Assembly (NCBI GenBank): GCA_012959465.1
Contig: DUDC01000336.1
Span: forward strand, 1 to 55,382
From: Planctomycetaceae bacterium
Lineage (GTDB): Bacteria; Planctomycetota; Planctomycetia; Pirellulales; Pirellulaceae
Length of the DNA: 55,382 bases
Direction: 5' to 3'
A program made the position numbers and the translations under genes. The stretch's first letter is position 1; every line of letters starts with the position of its first letter. This document shows, in pieces, positions 1 to 8,938 of the stretch. A model generated the notes under the pieces. It searched no databases and was not told where the DNA came from. It was given only the letters and a program-made list of their open reading frames with translations.

Positions 1-140
1 TCGGCTATCCCGGATCCCAATCCGGCACCGGCTTCAACGATGACCTTGTGTTTCGCTCGCACCAACTCCTCGACGCCGACCGGCAATAGCGCGACGCGGT
101 ACTCGTCGCCCTTCACTTCCTTGGGTACGCCCACGATCAT
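1..140 (-). CDS. ald: Alanine dehydrogenase, N-terminal part (runs off the window)
   Basis: The minus strand from 140 down to 1 encodes the first 46 residues of a protein that matches the conserved start of alanine dehydrogenase: MIVGVPKEVKGDEYRVAL, then a GVEELV stretch and AGAGLGSGI. In this family the enzyme interconverts L-alanine and pyruvate plus ammonia with NAD, in the cytoplasm. The ATG at 140 is preceded by AGGAG at 8 bases, which supports this start. The frame stays open further upstream but has no ATG there. The C-terminal NAD-binding half lies outside the window. The related NAD(P) transhydrogenase alpha subunit is less likely, because the MIVGVPKE opening is typical of Ald. It is divergent from the small gene at 485. 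Confidence 0.8.
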   Translation of the reverse strand, partial: MIVGVPKEVKGDEYRVALLPVGVEELVRAKHKVIVEAGAGLGSGIA

Positions 141-484
141 CGCATCGGCTCCTATTTTGCAAAGTTGATCGGCGATGACTCCACCGTCATCGGTCCCGTC
201 GATTCGCCGACGTAATTGCCGATTTTACCTCTTCTCACCAGTTCCTGGAAACATGGGTAACTTACCGAACAGGTTCCGAAAAAAACGGCTCCAGAGCGAT
301 AGTAGCAACGAACTTTCAGGATTTTTCTCCGTAATGGACAGAGTTGTGACCAAAGGTGTCCACCACTCTGCGATATACCTATTGGCGGACGAAAGCCAAC
401 ATCGGAAGTGGCGAGACTCCGGCGAGTTCAATCACGGATGCGGTACGAAAAGCAGTTCACATGAAATGGAAAAGGAATTCTCAA
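141..484. other. Intergenic region between divergent genes
   Basis: This 344-base stretch separates the alanine dehydrogenase start from the small conserved gene at 485. I see no convincing coding sequence in it; the open frames here lack ribosome sites and family resemblance. It must hold the promoters for both divergent genes. I could not pick out a clear sigma70 pair. Confidence 0.5.
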
Positions 485-808
485 ATGGCAAAATTTTATG
501 TTCAATCCGGCACGTTACGTATGGTCATTCAAGCCGACGATGCACGCAAAGCGGCCCTCTGGGCCGTCCACAAAGCGATGCAGCAAATCCTGCCTCTGTA
601 TGATGACGACAGTTTAACCGCGTCACAGAAACGGCAGTCCGCGTTACGTTGTGGTCACGATGTATTGGGTGATGAAATAAGCCTGAGCGAACTGGGCTTT
701 GAATCGGCCGAGAACGCCAAATTCGATATGTTTGATGTCGTGACCGAGTGGAACCAATTGATGGTGGCACTTGCCCGTATCGAAGAGAGCATGATGACCG
801 CGGTGTAG
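485..808 (+). CDS. Small conserved planctomycete protein of unknown function
   Basis: Encodes 107 residues beginning MAKFYVQSGTLRMVIQA. The body has the character of a small soluble alpha/beta protein: a short beta-rich opening, a helix rich in Ala and Lys (ARKAALWAVHKAMQQ), then a polar segment and a C-terminal helix ending ALARIEESMMTAV. There is no signal peptide and no membrane segment. I recall very similar proteins in other planctomycetes but know no function for them. The ATG at 485 is chosen over in-frame starts further up because the homologous segment begins at MAKFYV and AAAGGA lies about 10 bases upstream. It is transcribed toward the methyltransferase gene, and a 12-bp inverted repeat follows the stop codon. 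Confidence 0.75.
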   Translation: MAKFYVQSGTLRMVIQADDARKAALWAVHKAMQQILPLYDDDSLTASQKRQSALRCGHDVLGDEISLSELGFESAENAKFDMFDVVTEWNQLMVALARIEESMMTAV

Positions 809-820
809 CCGATAAGCAAG

Positions 821-861
821 TGTACGACGGGCCATCATTTGGCATCGACGCCCGTCGTACA
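821..861. repeat. 12-bp perfect inverted repeat between convergent genes
   Basis: TGTACGACGGGC (821-832) is the exact reverse complement of GCCCGTCGTACA (850-861), with a 17-base loop. It lies just after the stop of the 107-residue gene and before the 3' end of the convergent methyltransferase gene. It could stop or stabilise both transcripts, although there is no T tract on either side. Confidence 0.65.
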
Positions 862-902
862 TCGAAGTGCAGGGAGCTGTTTCGTGGCGATCGCCCGGGC
901 AG

Positions 903-1856
903 TTATTTATCCGCAGTGAACACGAATTCATTACAACCGCGACCTCGACCACAGGTTCGCACACTTTTCAATCGAAACAGTCGCTCGCCAAAGAACTCGG
1001 TAATCTCGTCGGGCCTGGCAACTTCAAATGGATAGCCACCGACCCAATCGACCACATCCCGCCAAACGCTCATTCCCCGGTTTTTTTCTGGATATTCTCG
1101 CCAGGTCTGACCTGCACGTCCTCGCAGCAGGTCGCGAACGGTGGTCGGACCCCAAATCCGCAGCAGGGCCGGCCACAACACAAGAAACCTAAGAGCCGAT
1201 GGAAGACGGTTGTACAGTTTCTTGATCGCTGTCCAACGGCGACTCGTTCGCCCTTGGTCGTTATAGATTGCGATGAACAATGTCCCCTTGTCAACAACGC
1301 AGTCCCCGGCGTTCCCCAGCGCGTCCCACATTCTTCCCGTGTGGTGCAAGACACCCCACGAGTAGACAACGTCGAATACTCCCAGTTCGGCCAGCGTGTC
1401 GCGGTCCAGAGCAGATCCTGTATGAATGGACCAACGATTCGATGAGCCAAACCGTCGCCGCAGTTCCTCGGTACATTGCACCGAGTCTGTATCCAAGTCG
1501 AGAGAAACGACCGACGCTCCGAGGCGATGAGCGGCCAGGCTAAAAAGCCCGCTCCCCGACCCAATGTCAAGAAATCGCTTTCCCGTCAGATCGGACACGT
1601 CGAGCATTTCGGTCAGTGACTGAACCGCCCGAGCAATCGTCGACTCGTCGACGCGTTGGAGAAAAGCGACCCAGTTTTTTCCAAATGCAAAGCGATCGGG
1701 ATCTCGGTCGGCAACCGACGAATCGAATGTTGCGTTGGAACCAGATTGAGGTAGTTGCGAGGTCAAGGCTGAATTTCTGACGGGACAACGAAAGACGAGC
1801 GACGGTACGTGTTCGCCTACTGTATACGGACCAATCAATCTGTGCCAATGGCGCAT
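903..1856 (-). CDS. Class I SAM-dependent methyltransferase
   Basis: Soluble methyltransferase of about 280-317 residues, depending on the start. Motif I is FLDIGSGSG, followed by the acidic end of strand 2 (VVSLDLD) that holds the SAM ribose. Further on come FDVVYSWGVLHHTGRMW, the post-motif loop of small-molecule methyltransferases, and a C-terminal half with GGYPFEVARPDE, which recurs in planctomycete and proteobacterial methyltransferases near polysaccharide or lipid genes. The substrate cannot be read from sequence. Family resemblance begins only around FAFGKNWVAFL, so the true start may lie downstream of the ATG at 1856, perhaps at a TTG some 30 codons later. A GTG at 1892 is also possible but sits inside a repeat. 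It ends convergently with the gene at 485. Confidence 0.8.
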   Translation of the reverse strand: MRHWHRLIGPYTVGEHVPSLVFRCPVRNSALTSQLPQSGSNATFDSSVADRDPDRFAFGKNWVAFLQRVDESTIARAVQSLTEMLDVSDLTGKRFLDIGSGSGLFSLAAHRLGASVVSLDLDTDSVQCTEELRRRFGSSNRWSIHTGSALDRDTLAELGVFDVVYSWGVLHHTGRMWDALGNAGDCVVDKGTLFIAIYNDQGRTSRRWTAIKKLYNRLPSALRFLVLWPALLRIWGPTTVRDLLRGRAGQTWREYPEKNRGMSVWRDVVDWVGGYPFEVARPDEITEFFGERLFRLKSVRTCGRGRGCNEFVFTADK

Positions 1857-1885
1857 GGGAAATCGCCGCCTCAACCGAGAATCAG

Positions 1886-1906
1886 CCGGCACCCGCTAGC
1901 GTCCGG
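1886..1906. repeat. Short interspersed palindrome with CGCTAGCG core
   Basis: CCGG...CGCTAGCG...CCGG: an 8-bp perfect palindrome (1894-1901) flanked by outer CCGG arms. From memory, GCTAGC-centred hairpins of this kind are scattered through intergenic regions of planctomycete genomes. It lies upstream of the methyltransferase gene. Confidence 0.5.
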
Positions 1907-1924
1907 TTCCTGCCAAGTCGAGAA

Positions 1925-1945
1925 CCGTGGGCTAGTGCCCAGCGG
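1925..1945. repeat. Short hairpin repeat CCG-GGGC-TAGT-GCCC-CGG
   Basis: GGGC (1929-1932) pairs with GCCC (1937-1940) around a TAGT loop, and outer CCG/CGG bases extend it with small bulges. It lies about 20 bases from the preceding palindrome, so two REP-like hairpins occupy this intergenic gap. Confidence 0.45.
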
Positions 1946-2127
1946 CTGATCTTGCTTCGGAGCCCGCGACCACATTTGGCACGGCGTAGAATGCCGCCTA
2001 AGATGGGTGCGCTACGACCGATCAGAATCTGATAGTTGGACGAACATGCCAAGAAAACACCGCAACAAACCACGTTTCAGACGCAGCACCGACTGATGTT
2101 CGCATCGTTGTCTACTCGCCTAGCCAC

Positions 2128-3084
2128 GTGATGGACTCGATTCACCTTGATAACCTGCCACGACTCATGGATGAAAACGAAATAACATGGGTCGATGTGG
2201 TTGGGTTGAGAGACAAAGAAGTCATCGAGCACGTGGCGGAACTGTTTGGCTTACATCCTCTGACCACCGAAGATGTGATCAACGTCCATCAGCGTCCGAA
2301 GGTCGAATCCTATCCAGACTATCTCTTTGTCGTCACTCGAGTAGCCTCGCGCGATGACCACTTTAAGACCGACCAAGTCAGCTTGGTCCTCGGCAAGCAT
2401 TTCGTCCTGACGTTTCGAGCCCGACAAAACGACTGCTTTGGACCCGTTGCCCGCCGCCTGGAAAACGACACCGGAAACATACGCGATCGTGGTCCGGACT
2501 TCTTGGCCTACGTGCTGATCGACGCAGTCATCGATTCGTATTTTCCAGTTCTGGACGGATTCGCCGACGACCTTGAAGAAGTCGAGGACTTGATCAGCGT
2601 GTCGCGACCCAAGAATATTACGTCGCGATTTCACGACCTTCGCAATGAACTTCTGGTCCTACGGCGAGCCTTGCGTCCGCATCGTGAGGCGATCAACGAA
2701 TTGTGTCGTCCAGAGCAAGATCAGATTGGCGACGAGACTCGCGTTTTTCTCCGTGACTGCTACGACCATGTCCTTCAACTGATGGAACTGCTGGAAATCT
2801 ATCGCGACATGTGTTCTGACCTGAGGGACTATTATTCGACAACGATCAGTAACCGTATGAACGAAGTAATGCAGGTGCTAACGGTTATTTCGGCGATCTT
2901 CATCCCCTTGAGTTTCATCACCGGGTTGTACGGGATGAACTTCGATCGCAGATCACCCTGGAATCTCCCCGAACTCAGCCTGCGTTTCGGTTATCTCTAC
3001 TGTTTGGGAGCCATGTCGTTCATGTCGTTGATCATGATTTTCTTTTTTCGACGTCGCGGCTGGTTGGGTGGGCGGCGAAACTAA
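2128..3084 (+). CDS. corA: CorA-type magnesium/cobalt transporter, N-terminus probably lost to a frameshift
   Basis: A CorA-family inner-membrane divalent cation channel of about 318 residues as read. The cytoplasmic part shows TTEDVINVHQRPKVESY and the SLVLGKHFVLTFR strand; a long helical stalk follows. TM1 (LTVISAIFIPLSFITGLYGMNF) ends in the YGMN filter that defines the family, and TM2 ends in the basic tail FFFRRRGW. The frame stays open upstream of GTG 2128/ATG 2131 and encodes VRIVVYSPSH, which also looks like family sequence, but no start codon lies there. A basic N-terminus typical of planctomycete CorA (MPRKHRNKPRFRR, ATG at 2046) sits just upstream in another frame and stops at 2096. 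This suggests a frameshift near 2085-2096. Confidence 0.85.
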   Translation: MMDSIHLDNLPRLMDENEITWVDVVGLRDKEVIEHVAELFGLHPLTTEDVINVHQRPKVESYPDYLFVVTRVASRDDHFKTDQVSLVLGKHFVLTFRARQNDCFGPVARRLENDTGNIRDRGPDFLAYVLIDAVIDSYFPVLDGFADDLEEVEDLISVSRPKNITSRFHDLRNELLVLRRALRPHREAINELCRPEQDQIGDETRVFLRDCYDHVLQLMELLEIYRDMCSDLRDYYSTTISNRMNEVMQVLTVISAIFIPLSFITGLYGMNFDRRSPWNLPELSLRFGYLYCLGAMSFMSLIMIFFFRRRGWLGGRRN

Positions 3085-3185
3085 AATGTGTGGCATTGGG
3101 AATGCCGACTGCAACACGGCCAATTCAAGCTGCGATATACTGCAGAACACAGTTTGCCGACACTCGAATTCTAGAAAACATCTCT

Positions 3186-5891
3186 ATGACACGCGCCATC
3201 CAACGAGGTCTCTTCTCGCTATTATTCATGTTGACAGCAACAGCGGCGGCGAATGCAGAACCGTTCGTCGTCGGTTATCGGCGATTCGCGGAGGATGAAT
3301 CGCGACAACGGCAGGCAGGCCAAATCCTGTTGCGTGAACTGGGTTGCGTACATTGCCATCGCGACGTCGCGGAGGCCGTACTTGCCAAACCTGCACCGAA
3401 ACTGTCCGATGTTTCAACACGCGTGACACCGTCGTTCTTGCGGCGGTACCTATCCGGGCCTCAATCGGAGAAACACACCTCTACCATGCCCGACGTGCTG
3501 GCGCATTTTTCCAAACAGGAGAAAGCCGAGGCCGTCGAGTGCCTCGTGCATTACCTCGAGTCGTTGGGAGCCGCACCGACTCAAGACTTGCCACCCATCG
3601 GGTCGAAACGTCGAGGCGAGCACCTCTATCACGAGGTGGGTTGTGTTGCCTGCCACGGCGCGCGAAATGGAGAACCGGTGCAGCGCGACGAGATTCCGCT
3701 CGGTGACGTCGCCAAGAAATACACCCTTTGGGGTCTCGGCTCGTTCCTGCGAGATCCACACTCGGTGCGCAGCGGAGGACGGATGCCCAATCTACGTCTC
3801 ACGAGTCCCGAGGCAAATCAGATTGCCGCCTATCTCCTCGGTCTTCCAGAAGTCTCCCGACTGACGTATTACTACTATGAAGGCAGTTGGCAAGAACTTC
3901 CCGACTTCTCAAAGCTCGAGGCGAAATCTAGCGGTACGGTCGACAAGATCGATGTGGCACCACGAGAACGGAACGAGCAATTTGGATTGCGATTCGAAGC
4001 CTTGTTGCTGGTCCAGCGGGCGGGCGAGTACAAATTTCACCTCGGCTCTGATGACGGCTCGCGACTTTCACTCGACGACAAACCGCTAATCGAGAACAGC
4101 GGGGTGCATCCCTACACGGTGCGGTCAGCGGGAATTCGTTTAGAACCGGGCAAGTACCACGTCGTTGTCGACTATTTCGAGCAGGGAGGCGAGGAACGTC
4201 TAACGGTGGAAGTCGAGGGTCCAGATCTTCCTCGCGGCGACCTGACTCGAATTCTGACAGCAAACGACCCAGATGTTGCGCCGCCGCCGCTTGAGGTTGT
4301 GAAACCAATTCCCGCACTTGTCGCTCGCGGTCGCGAGTTGTTTCGCAACGTGGGGTGTGCGGCGTGTCATGAGGCGGTGGAGTCCGGTCACCCGATCGCC
4401 AACAACCGGGACGCACCGACATTAAACACGATCATTGGGAAAAAGGGGGGCTGCATCGGATCGCCTGTGGGCAGGCAACCCAGGTATTTTCTCAACAAAC
4501 CACAGAAAAACGCGTTGGCCGAAGCGATCGCAGTTTCGGCAGCTCAAGTACGGTTGCTTCCCGAGAGTGTGATTGAGACAACGTTGGCGAGTTTCAATTG
4601 CTATGCCTGCCACCAACGTGGCAAAATCGGTGGAATCGTTCCTGAGGCAAATCCACACTTCAAGACAACGATTCCCGAAATGGGAGATGAAGGCCGCATT
4701 CCACCTCATCTTTCCGGAATCGGTGACAAACTTCGCGTTGAATACCTGCGAAAGATCCTCTCCACCGGCGTCAACGATCGTCCCTACATGTTGACTCGGA
4801 TGCCGCGATTTGACGTTGAGGCGGTAAGAAGACTGCCCGATATTTTTTCCGCCGTTGACCATCGTGAGACGGCGGGGGCGGTCGAGTTTTCAGAGACAAG
4901 CCTAGAGGTGAAATCTGCAGGTCGCGAAATCATCGGAGACAAAGGATTTTCATGCATCAAGTGTCATTCGTTTGGCCGCTACAAGGCGACCGGGATTCAA
5001 TCGATCGACATGCAAGCAATGGCGGCCCGACTCAATGGCGATTGGTTTCGACGATATGTGGCCAATCCTCCCATGTACCGGCGAGGAACGCGAATGCCGT
5101 CGGCTTGGCCGCTGATAGGCAATAGCCTTCTCGACCATTTCGATGCTAACAACGATCGCCAGATCGCTGCGGTTTGGGAGTACTTATTGGATGGCAACCG
5201 AGCGCGTCTGCCGAGCGGATTGGTAATCGCGGCGATGGAATTGGTCCCGATCGATGAAGCGATCATCTACCGCAATTTTATCCAAGGGAGCGGAACACGA
5301 GCGATTGCGGTCGGATACCCTGAAGGTGTTCATCAGTCATTTGACCCCAATGACCTTCGCCTGGCACTGCTTTGGTCGGGTCAGTTCATGGACGCTTCTC
5401 GACATTGGGCTGGCCGTGGTGAAGGATTTCAGCCACCCGCTGGCGAGAAGATCCTAACGTTCTCGGATGGCCCCGCCTGGGCTCAGCTCGAATCGGCCGA
5501 TGCGACTTGGCCGACGGAATCGGCCAGAGAACTGGGCCAACGATTTTTGGGTTACCGGGTTACGCCAGACCAGAGACCGTCTTTCCGCTACCAGGTTGGC
5601 GAGGCCATGATCCTCGATTCACTCGATGTGCGCGGCCTGGGCGGCGGCGAACCGATACCAAGGCGATTTATTGTCAAGAATAAAGGCCCTGCCGTCTGGT
5701 ATCGCGCCGCCTCAGGAAATATCGTGTCAGAAGATGAGGGCTGGTGGCGAGTCGATGACCAGTGGCGTGTGCGAATTGAGGACACCACGGGCAAGTCGAT
5801 CGCACAGTTGCGAGAAGCCAGCGGCAGAAAGTTGCTTGTCGTGGAAGTCCCGACCGGCGAAACCGTTTTTAACCAGTACTATCAATGGTGA
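3186..5891 (+). CDS. Exported multihaem cytochrome c protein with PA14 domain
   Basis: A 901-residue secreted protein with signal peptide (residues 1-24, cleaved near AAANA). Five CXXCH haem-attachment motifs are visible: CVHCH about residue 54, CVACH 153, CAACH 391, CYACH 472 and CIKCH 590. Between the second and third lies a PA14-like beta-sandwich (about 228-350, starting YYYYEGSW and containing FHLGSDDGSRL), a domain that often binds carbohydrate. The C-terminal 250 residues carry no haem motif and I do not recognise them. The likely role is electron transfer across the periplasm, coupled to substrate binding. The ATG at 3186 is chosen because it begins the signal peptide. The stop is 13 bases before the Tat-exported oxidoreductase gene, so the two are probably co-transcribed. 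Confidence 0.88.
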   Translation: MTRAIQRGLFSLLFMLTATAAANAEPFVVGYRRFAEDESRQRQAGQILLRELGCVHCHRDVAEAVLAKPAPKLSDVSTRVTPSFLRRYLSGPQSEKHTSTMPDVLAHFSKQEKAEAVECLVHYLESLGAAPTQDLPPIGSKRRGEHLYHEVGCVACHGARNGEPVQRDEIPLGDVAKKYTLWGLGSFLRDPHSVRSGGRMPNLRLTSPEANQIAAYLLGLPEVSRLTYYYYEGSWQELPDFSKLEAKSSGTVDKIDVAPRERNEQFGLRFEALLLVQRAGEYKFHLGSDDGSRLSLDDKPLIENSGVHPYTVRSAGIRLEPGKYHVVVDYFEQGGEERLTVEVEGPDLPRGDLTRILTANDPDVAPPPLEVVKPIPALVARGRELFRNVGCAACHEAVESGHPIANNRDAPTLNTIIGKKGGCIGSPVGRQPRYFLNKPQKNALAEAIAVSAAQVRLLPESVIETTLASFNCYACHQRGKIGGIVPEANPHFKTTIPEMGDEGRIPPHLSGIGDKLRVEYLRKILSTGVNDRPYMLTRMPRFDVEAVRRLPDIFSAVDHRETAGAVEFSETSLEVKSAGREIIGDKGFSCIKCHSFGRYKATGIQSIDMQAMAARLNGDWFRRYVANPPMYRRGTRMPSAWPLIGNSLLDHFDANNDRQIAAVWEYLLDGNRARLPSGLVIAAMELVPIDEAIIYRNFIQGSGTRAIAVGYPEGVHQSFDPNDLRLALLWSGQFMDASRHWAGRGEGFQPPAGEKILTFSDGPAWAQLESADATWPTESARELGQRFLGYRVTPDQRPSFRYQVGEAMILDSLDVRGLGGGEPIPRRFIVKNKGPAVWYRAASGNIVSEDEGWWRVDDQWRVRIEDTTGKSIAQLREASGRKLLVVEVPTGETVFNQYYQW

Positions 5892-5904
5892 AGGAGACGA
5901 ATCA

Positions 5905-7197
5905 ATGTCCCAAGTTCATCGTCGACGATTTCTCGACACCTCGGCCAAAGGAGCTCTTGCGGGCTTGGCCTTAAACAGCTTCGCCTCCACGGGTCGCGCA
6001 CAGGGAGCAAATTCTCGGATCGTGGTTGGCGTGATGGGACTAAGTCGCGGTCGGGCATTGGCCGTCGGTTTTGCCAAGCAACCCAACGTCGAAGTCAAGT
6101 ATGTCTGCGATACCGATTCGACTCGATCGGAAAGCGCCGTCAAACTGGTGGAGGGAACGGCCAAGAAAGCGCCGCAAGCGATCACCGACTTTCGTCGAAT
6201 CTTGGATGACAAAGACGTGGACATTTTGGTTTGTGCCGCACCGAATCATTGGCACGCGCCGGCGACCATCATGGCATGCAATGCCGGAAAGCACGTTTAT
6301 GTGGAAAAGCCCTGTTCCCATAATCCGCACGAAGGTGAGCTGATGGTTCAAGCTGCCCGCAAACACAATCGTTGTGTACAGATGGGATCGCAGCGGCGTA
6401 GCGGCGACGGCTTCAAGAGAGCGATGCAAGAATTGCGTGATGGCGTTATCGGCCGCGTCTATTTGTCGAAATCCTGGTACCTGGCCATTCGCGGCGAGAT
6501 TGGTAGGGGAACGCCGGCCGATCCACCCGCCGCCTTGGACTACGATCTGTGGCAAGGACCGGCGCCGCGGACACCGTACATCAGCAATCGTATTCACTAT
6601 AACTGGCATTGGTTCTGGCAATGGGGCAACGGTGAGTTGGGTAACAACGGCGTCCACACGCTGGATCTCTGCCGTTGGGGGCTCAATGCGGACTATCCAA
6701 TCCGTGTCTCGTCCAGTGGCGGACGGTACCGCTATAACGACGATCAGGAAACACCGGACACTCATACGGTTTGCTTTGAGTTCGAGGGAGACCGCAAAGC
6801 CGTCTGGGAGGGAACCAGTTGTAACCGTCATGGATCTGGATTCGTCGCCTTCTACGGCGAAAAGGGAGCGATGGATCTCGACCAGAATGGTGGCTACCGA
6901 ATCTATGACGGACCTAAGGACAAGCTGATCCGCGAAGAAACGGCGAGCAGCCGTGGAGACAATGAACACTTCGCCAATCTCCTTGATGCGATCCGAAATG
7001 ACGACCCCTCGCGTCTGAACGCCGAGATCGAGATAGGGCATAAGAGCACGCTCCTCTGCCATCTCGGCAATATCGCTCATCGCACTGGCCACGTTCTGAA
7101 CTGCAACAAGAAGAACGGCCACATACTGTATGACGATAAGGCGATGGAACTTTGGAAACGAGAGTACGCACCGGACTGGGAGCCCAAAGTCCTGTAG
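5905..7197 (+). CDS. Tat-exported Gfo/Idh/MocA-family oxidoreductase
   Basis: A 430-residue NAD(P)-dependent oxidoreductase of the glucose-fructose oxidoreductase/inositol dehydrogenase/MocA family. A twin-arginine export signal opens the protein (RRRFLDTSAKGALAG, residues 6-20), so it should act outside the cytoplasm with bound cofactor. The Rossmann fold starts at VGVMGLSRGRA, NHWHAP follows, and the EKP signature (E134-P136) carries the catalytic lysine. The substrate is probably a sugar or polyol but cannot be specified. AAGGAG at 5891-5896 sets the start at ATG 5905. It directly follows the five-haem cytochrome, which could take its electrons. A long open frame on the opposite strand (6040-7245) is a codon-bias shadow. 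Confidence 0.9.
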   Translation: MSQVHRRRFLDTSAKGALAGLALNSFASTGRAQGANSRIVVGVMGLSRGRALAVGFAKQPNVEVKYVCDTDSTRSESAVKLVEGTAKKAPQAITDFRRILDDKDVDILVCAAPNHWHAPATIMACNAGKHVYVEKPCSHNPHEGELMVQAARKHNRCVQMGSQRRSGDGFKRAMQELRDGVIGRVYLSKSWYLAIRGEIGRGTPADPPAALDYDLWQGPAPRTPYISNRIHYNWHWFWQWGNGELGNNGVHTLDLCRWGLNADYPIRVSSSGGRYRYNDDQETPDTHTVCFEFEGDRKAVWEGTSCNRHGSGFVAFYGEKGAMDLDQNGGYRIYDGPKDKLIREETASSRGDNEHFANLLDAIRNDDPSRLNAEIEIGHKSTLLCHLGNIAHRTGHVLNCNKKNGHILYDDKAMELWKREYAPDWEPKVL

Positions 7198-7272
7198 CCG
7201 CAGTTCATCCACTCCTGCACATAAAGACACGAAGAGCACAAACACCTAAATAAAAATACCTGAGAAACACCA

Positions 7273-8823
7273 ATGACTCTCCTTAAACCAATTGTCGTGG
7301 TTGCCGCATTGTTGCTCGCTCTTCCGCAGGCCATTCTGGCCGAAACGGCTCGCGGCCAAGTTTACCACGATGCAAACGCGAATCTTCGCTTGGATGCCGA
7401 CGAACGACTCTTGGAAGGAATCGCCGTCTCCAATGGAGAGCAAATTGTCGAGACGGACAGTGAGGGTCGATACGAACTCGACGTCAGCGATGACGCCATC
7501 GTATTCGTTATCAAACCAAGTGGTTGGCGAACGCCAATTAACCGTCAACGACTGCCACAATTCTATTACATTCACAAACCGGCCGGATCACCAAAATCGA
7601 AGTTCGCCGGCGTCGCTCCCACCGGACCGCTTCCCAAATCGATCGACTTTCCGCTCTATCCACAAAAAGAACCACGACAGTTCAAAGCGATCATGTTCGG
7701 AGATCCACAGCCGCGAAATCAAAAGGAGATCGATTACATTGCCCATGATGTTGTCGCTGAACTTGTCGGCTCCGATGCAGCGTTCGGTGTCACATTGGGT
7801 GACATCATGTTCGATGATCTTTCGCTCTTTGAATCGAGTAATTCAACTGTGGCGCTGATCGGCATTCCCTGGTACAACGTGGTCGGCAATCATGATATCA
7901 ATCGTGAAGCTAAAGAGGATCGACACAGCGACGAGACTTTTGAACGTGTTTTTGGGCCAGCGTATTACAGTTTCGACTACGGCCCAGTCCATTTTTTAGT
8001 GCTGGACGACATCGACTGGAAATTGCAACAGGACGGCAAGACCTCGTACACCGGCGGTTTTAACGAAACTCAACTTACCTTTATTAAGAATGACCTTTCA
8101 CGAGTTCCCAATGAAAAGCTAGTCGTGTTGATGATGCACATTCCGTTGGTGAATGTTAGCGACCGTCAAGAACTGTATCGCCTCATCGAACAACGGCCCT
8201 TCACGATGTCCATCAGTGGTCATACGCACACTCACGAACACCGCTACATCACACTTAAAGACGGTTGGCGCGGACCGAAACCTCATCACCATGTGATAAA
8301 TATCACCGTCTGCGGCAGTTGGTGGTCGGGGGAACCAGATCAAAAAGGGATCCCTCATGCGATGACATCCGATGGCGTCCCGAACGGGTACTCGATCATC
8401 ACATTTGACGGCAGCAAGTACCGTTTGAGTTATAAGGCAGCTCGTCGCCCGACGGACTTTCAAATGAACATTGTGCTGCCCGATAGCGTCCGCTTCTCGG
8501 AGGTCTCATCGACTGAATTGGTCGCCAATGTGTTCAATGCGACCCCTAACGCTGCTGTCAAATATCAGGTGAACGATGGCCAGTGGCTCGAGATGAAGCG
8601 CGATTTACGCGCCGACCCGCTGCTGCAACGAATCATCGCCGAAGAGGCAAAGATCGAGAACAAGACGTGGCGGAATCTCTCAAAACCTGGACCCTCTCGG
8701 CATATCTGGGTCGCGAAGCTAGCTCAGCTTTCCGAAGGAACGTATTCAATACGGGTGCGAGCCACCGAGCCGGACGGCACGACGTACGAAGGAAACCAGA
8801 TTCTGCGTGTCAGTGGGCTGTGA
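7273..8823 (+). CDS. Secreted calcineurin-like metallophosphoesterase
   Basis: A 516-residue protein with a signal peptide (residues 1-23, ending LAETA). The N-terminal domain (about 25-110) resembles the carboxypeptidase-regulatory-like beta-sandwich found before some metallophosphoesterases (DANANLRLDADE, ETDSEGRYEL). The catalytic domain follows, with metal-binding motifs FGDPQPRN (about 141), GDIMFDD (about 176), GNHD (about 205) and GHTHTHEH (about 315). The last 130 residues match the C-terminal domain that accompanies this arrangement. It is likely a phosphomonoesterase or phosphodiesterase acting in the periplasm. It lies 75 bases after the oxidoreductase and is the last gene of this plus-strand run. 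Confidence 0.88.
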   Translation: MTLLKPIVVVAALLLALPQAILAETARGQVYHDANANLRLDADERLLEGIAVSNGEQIVETDSEGRYELDVSDDAIVFVIKPSGWRTPINRQRLPQFYYIHKPAGSPKSKFAGVAPTGPLPKSIDFPLYPQKEPRQFKAIMFGDPQPRNQKEIDYIAHDVVAELVGSDAAFGVTLGDIMFDDLSLFESSNSTVALIGIPWYNVVGNHDINREAKEDRHSDETFERVFGPAYYSFDYGPVHFLVLDDIDWKLQQDGKTSYTGGFNETQLTFIKNDLSRVPNEKLVVLMMHIPLVNVSDRQELYRLIEQRPFTMSISGHTHTHEHRYITLKDGWRGPKPHHHVINITVCGSWWSGEPDQKGIPHAMTSDGVPNGYSIITFDGSKYRLSYKAARRPTDFQMNIVLPDSVRFSEVSSTELVANVFNATPNAAVKYQVNDGQWLEMKRDLRADPLLQRIIAEEAKIENKTWRNLSKPGPSRHIWVAKLAQLSEGTYSIRVRATEPDGTTYEGNQILRVSGL

Positions 8824-8938
8824 ACGAGAGCACTGTACTTTCGCAGAGATTGGGGTCACTACTTATTGGAGCTCGAACCCGACAGTTCGTGGCTTTGTGT
8901 GAGCACCTAGTAAGTCTCACAAAAAGGCACGAAGGAAA

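Noticed and set aside
6040-7245. Long open frame (about 400 codons) on the minus strand
   Set aside because: It lies entirely antisense to the Gfo/Idh/MocA gene, shows no family motif or ribosome site, and is explained by codon bias of the real gene.
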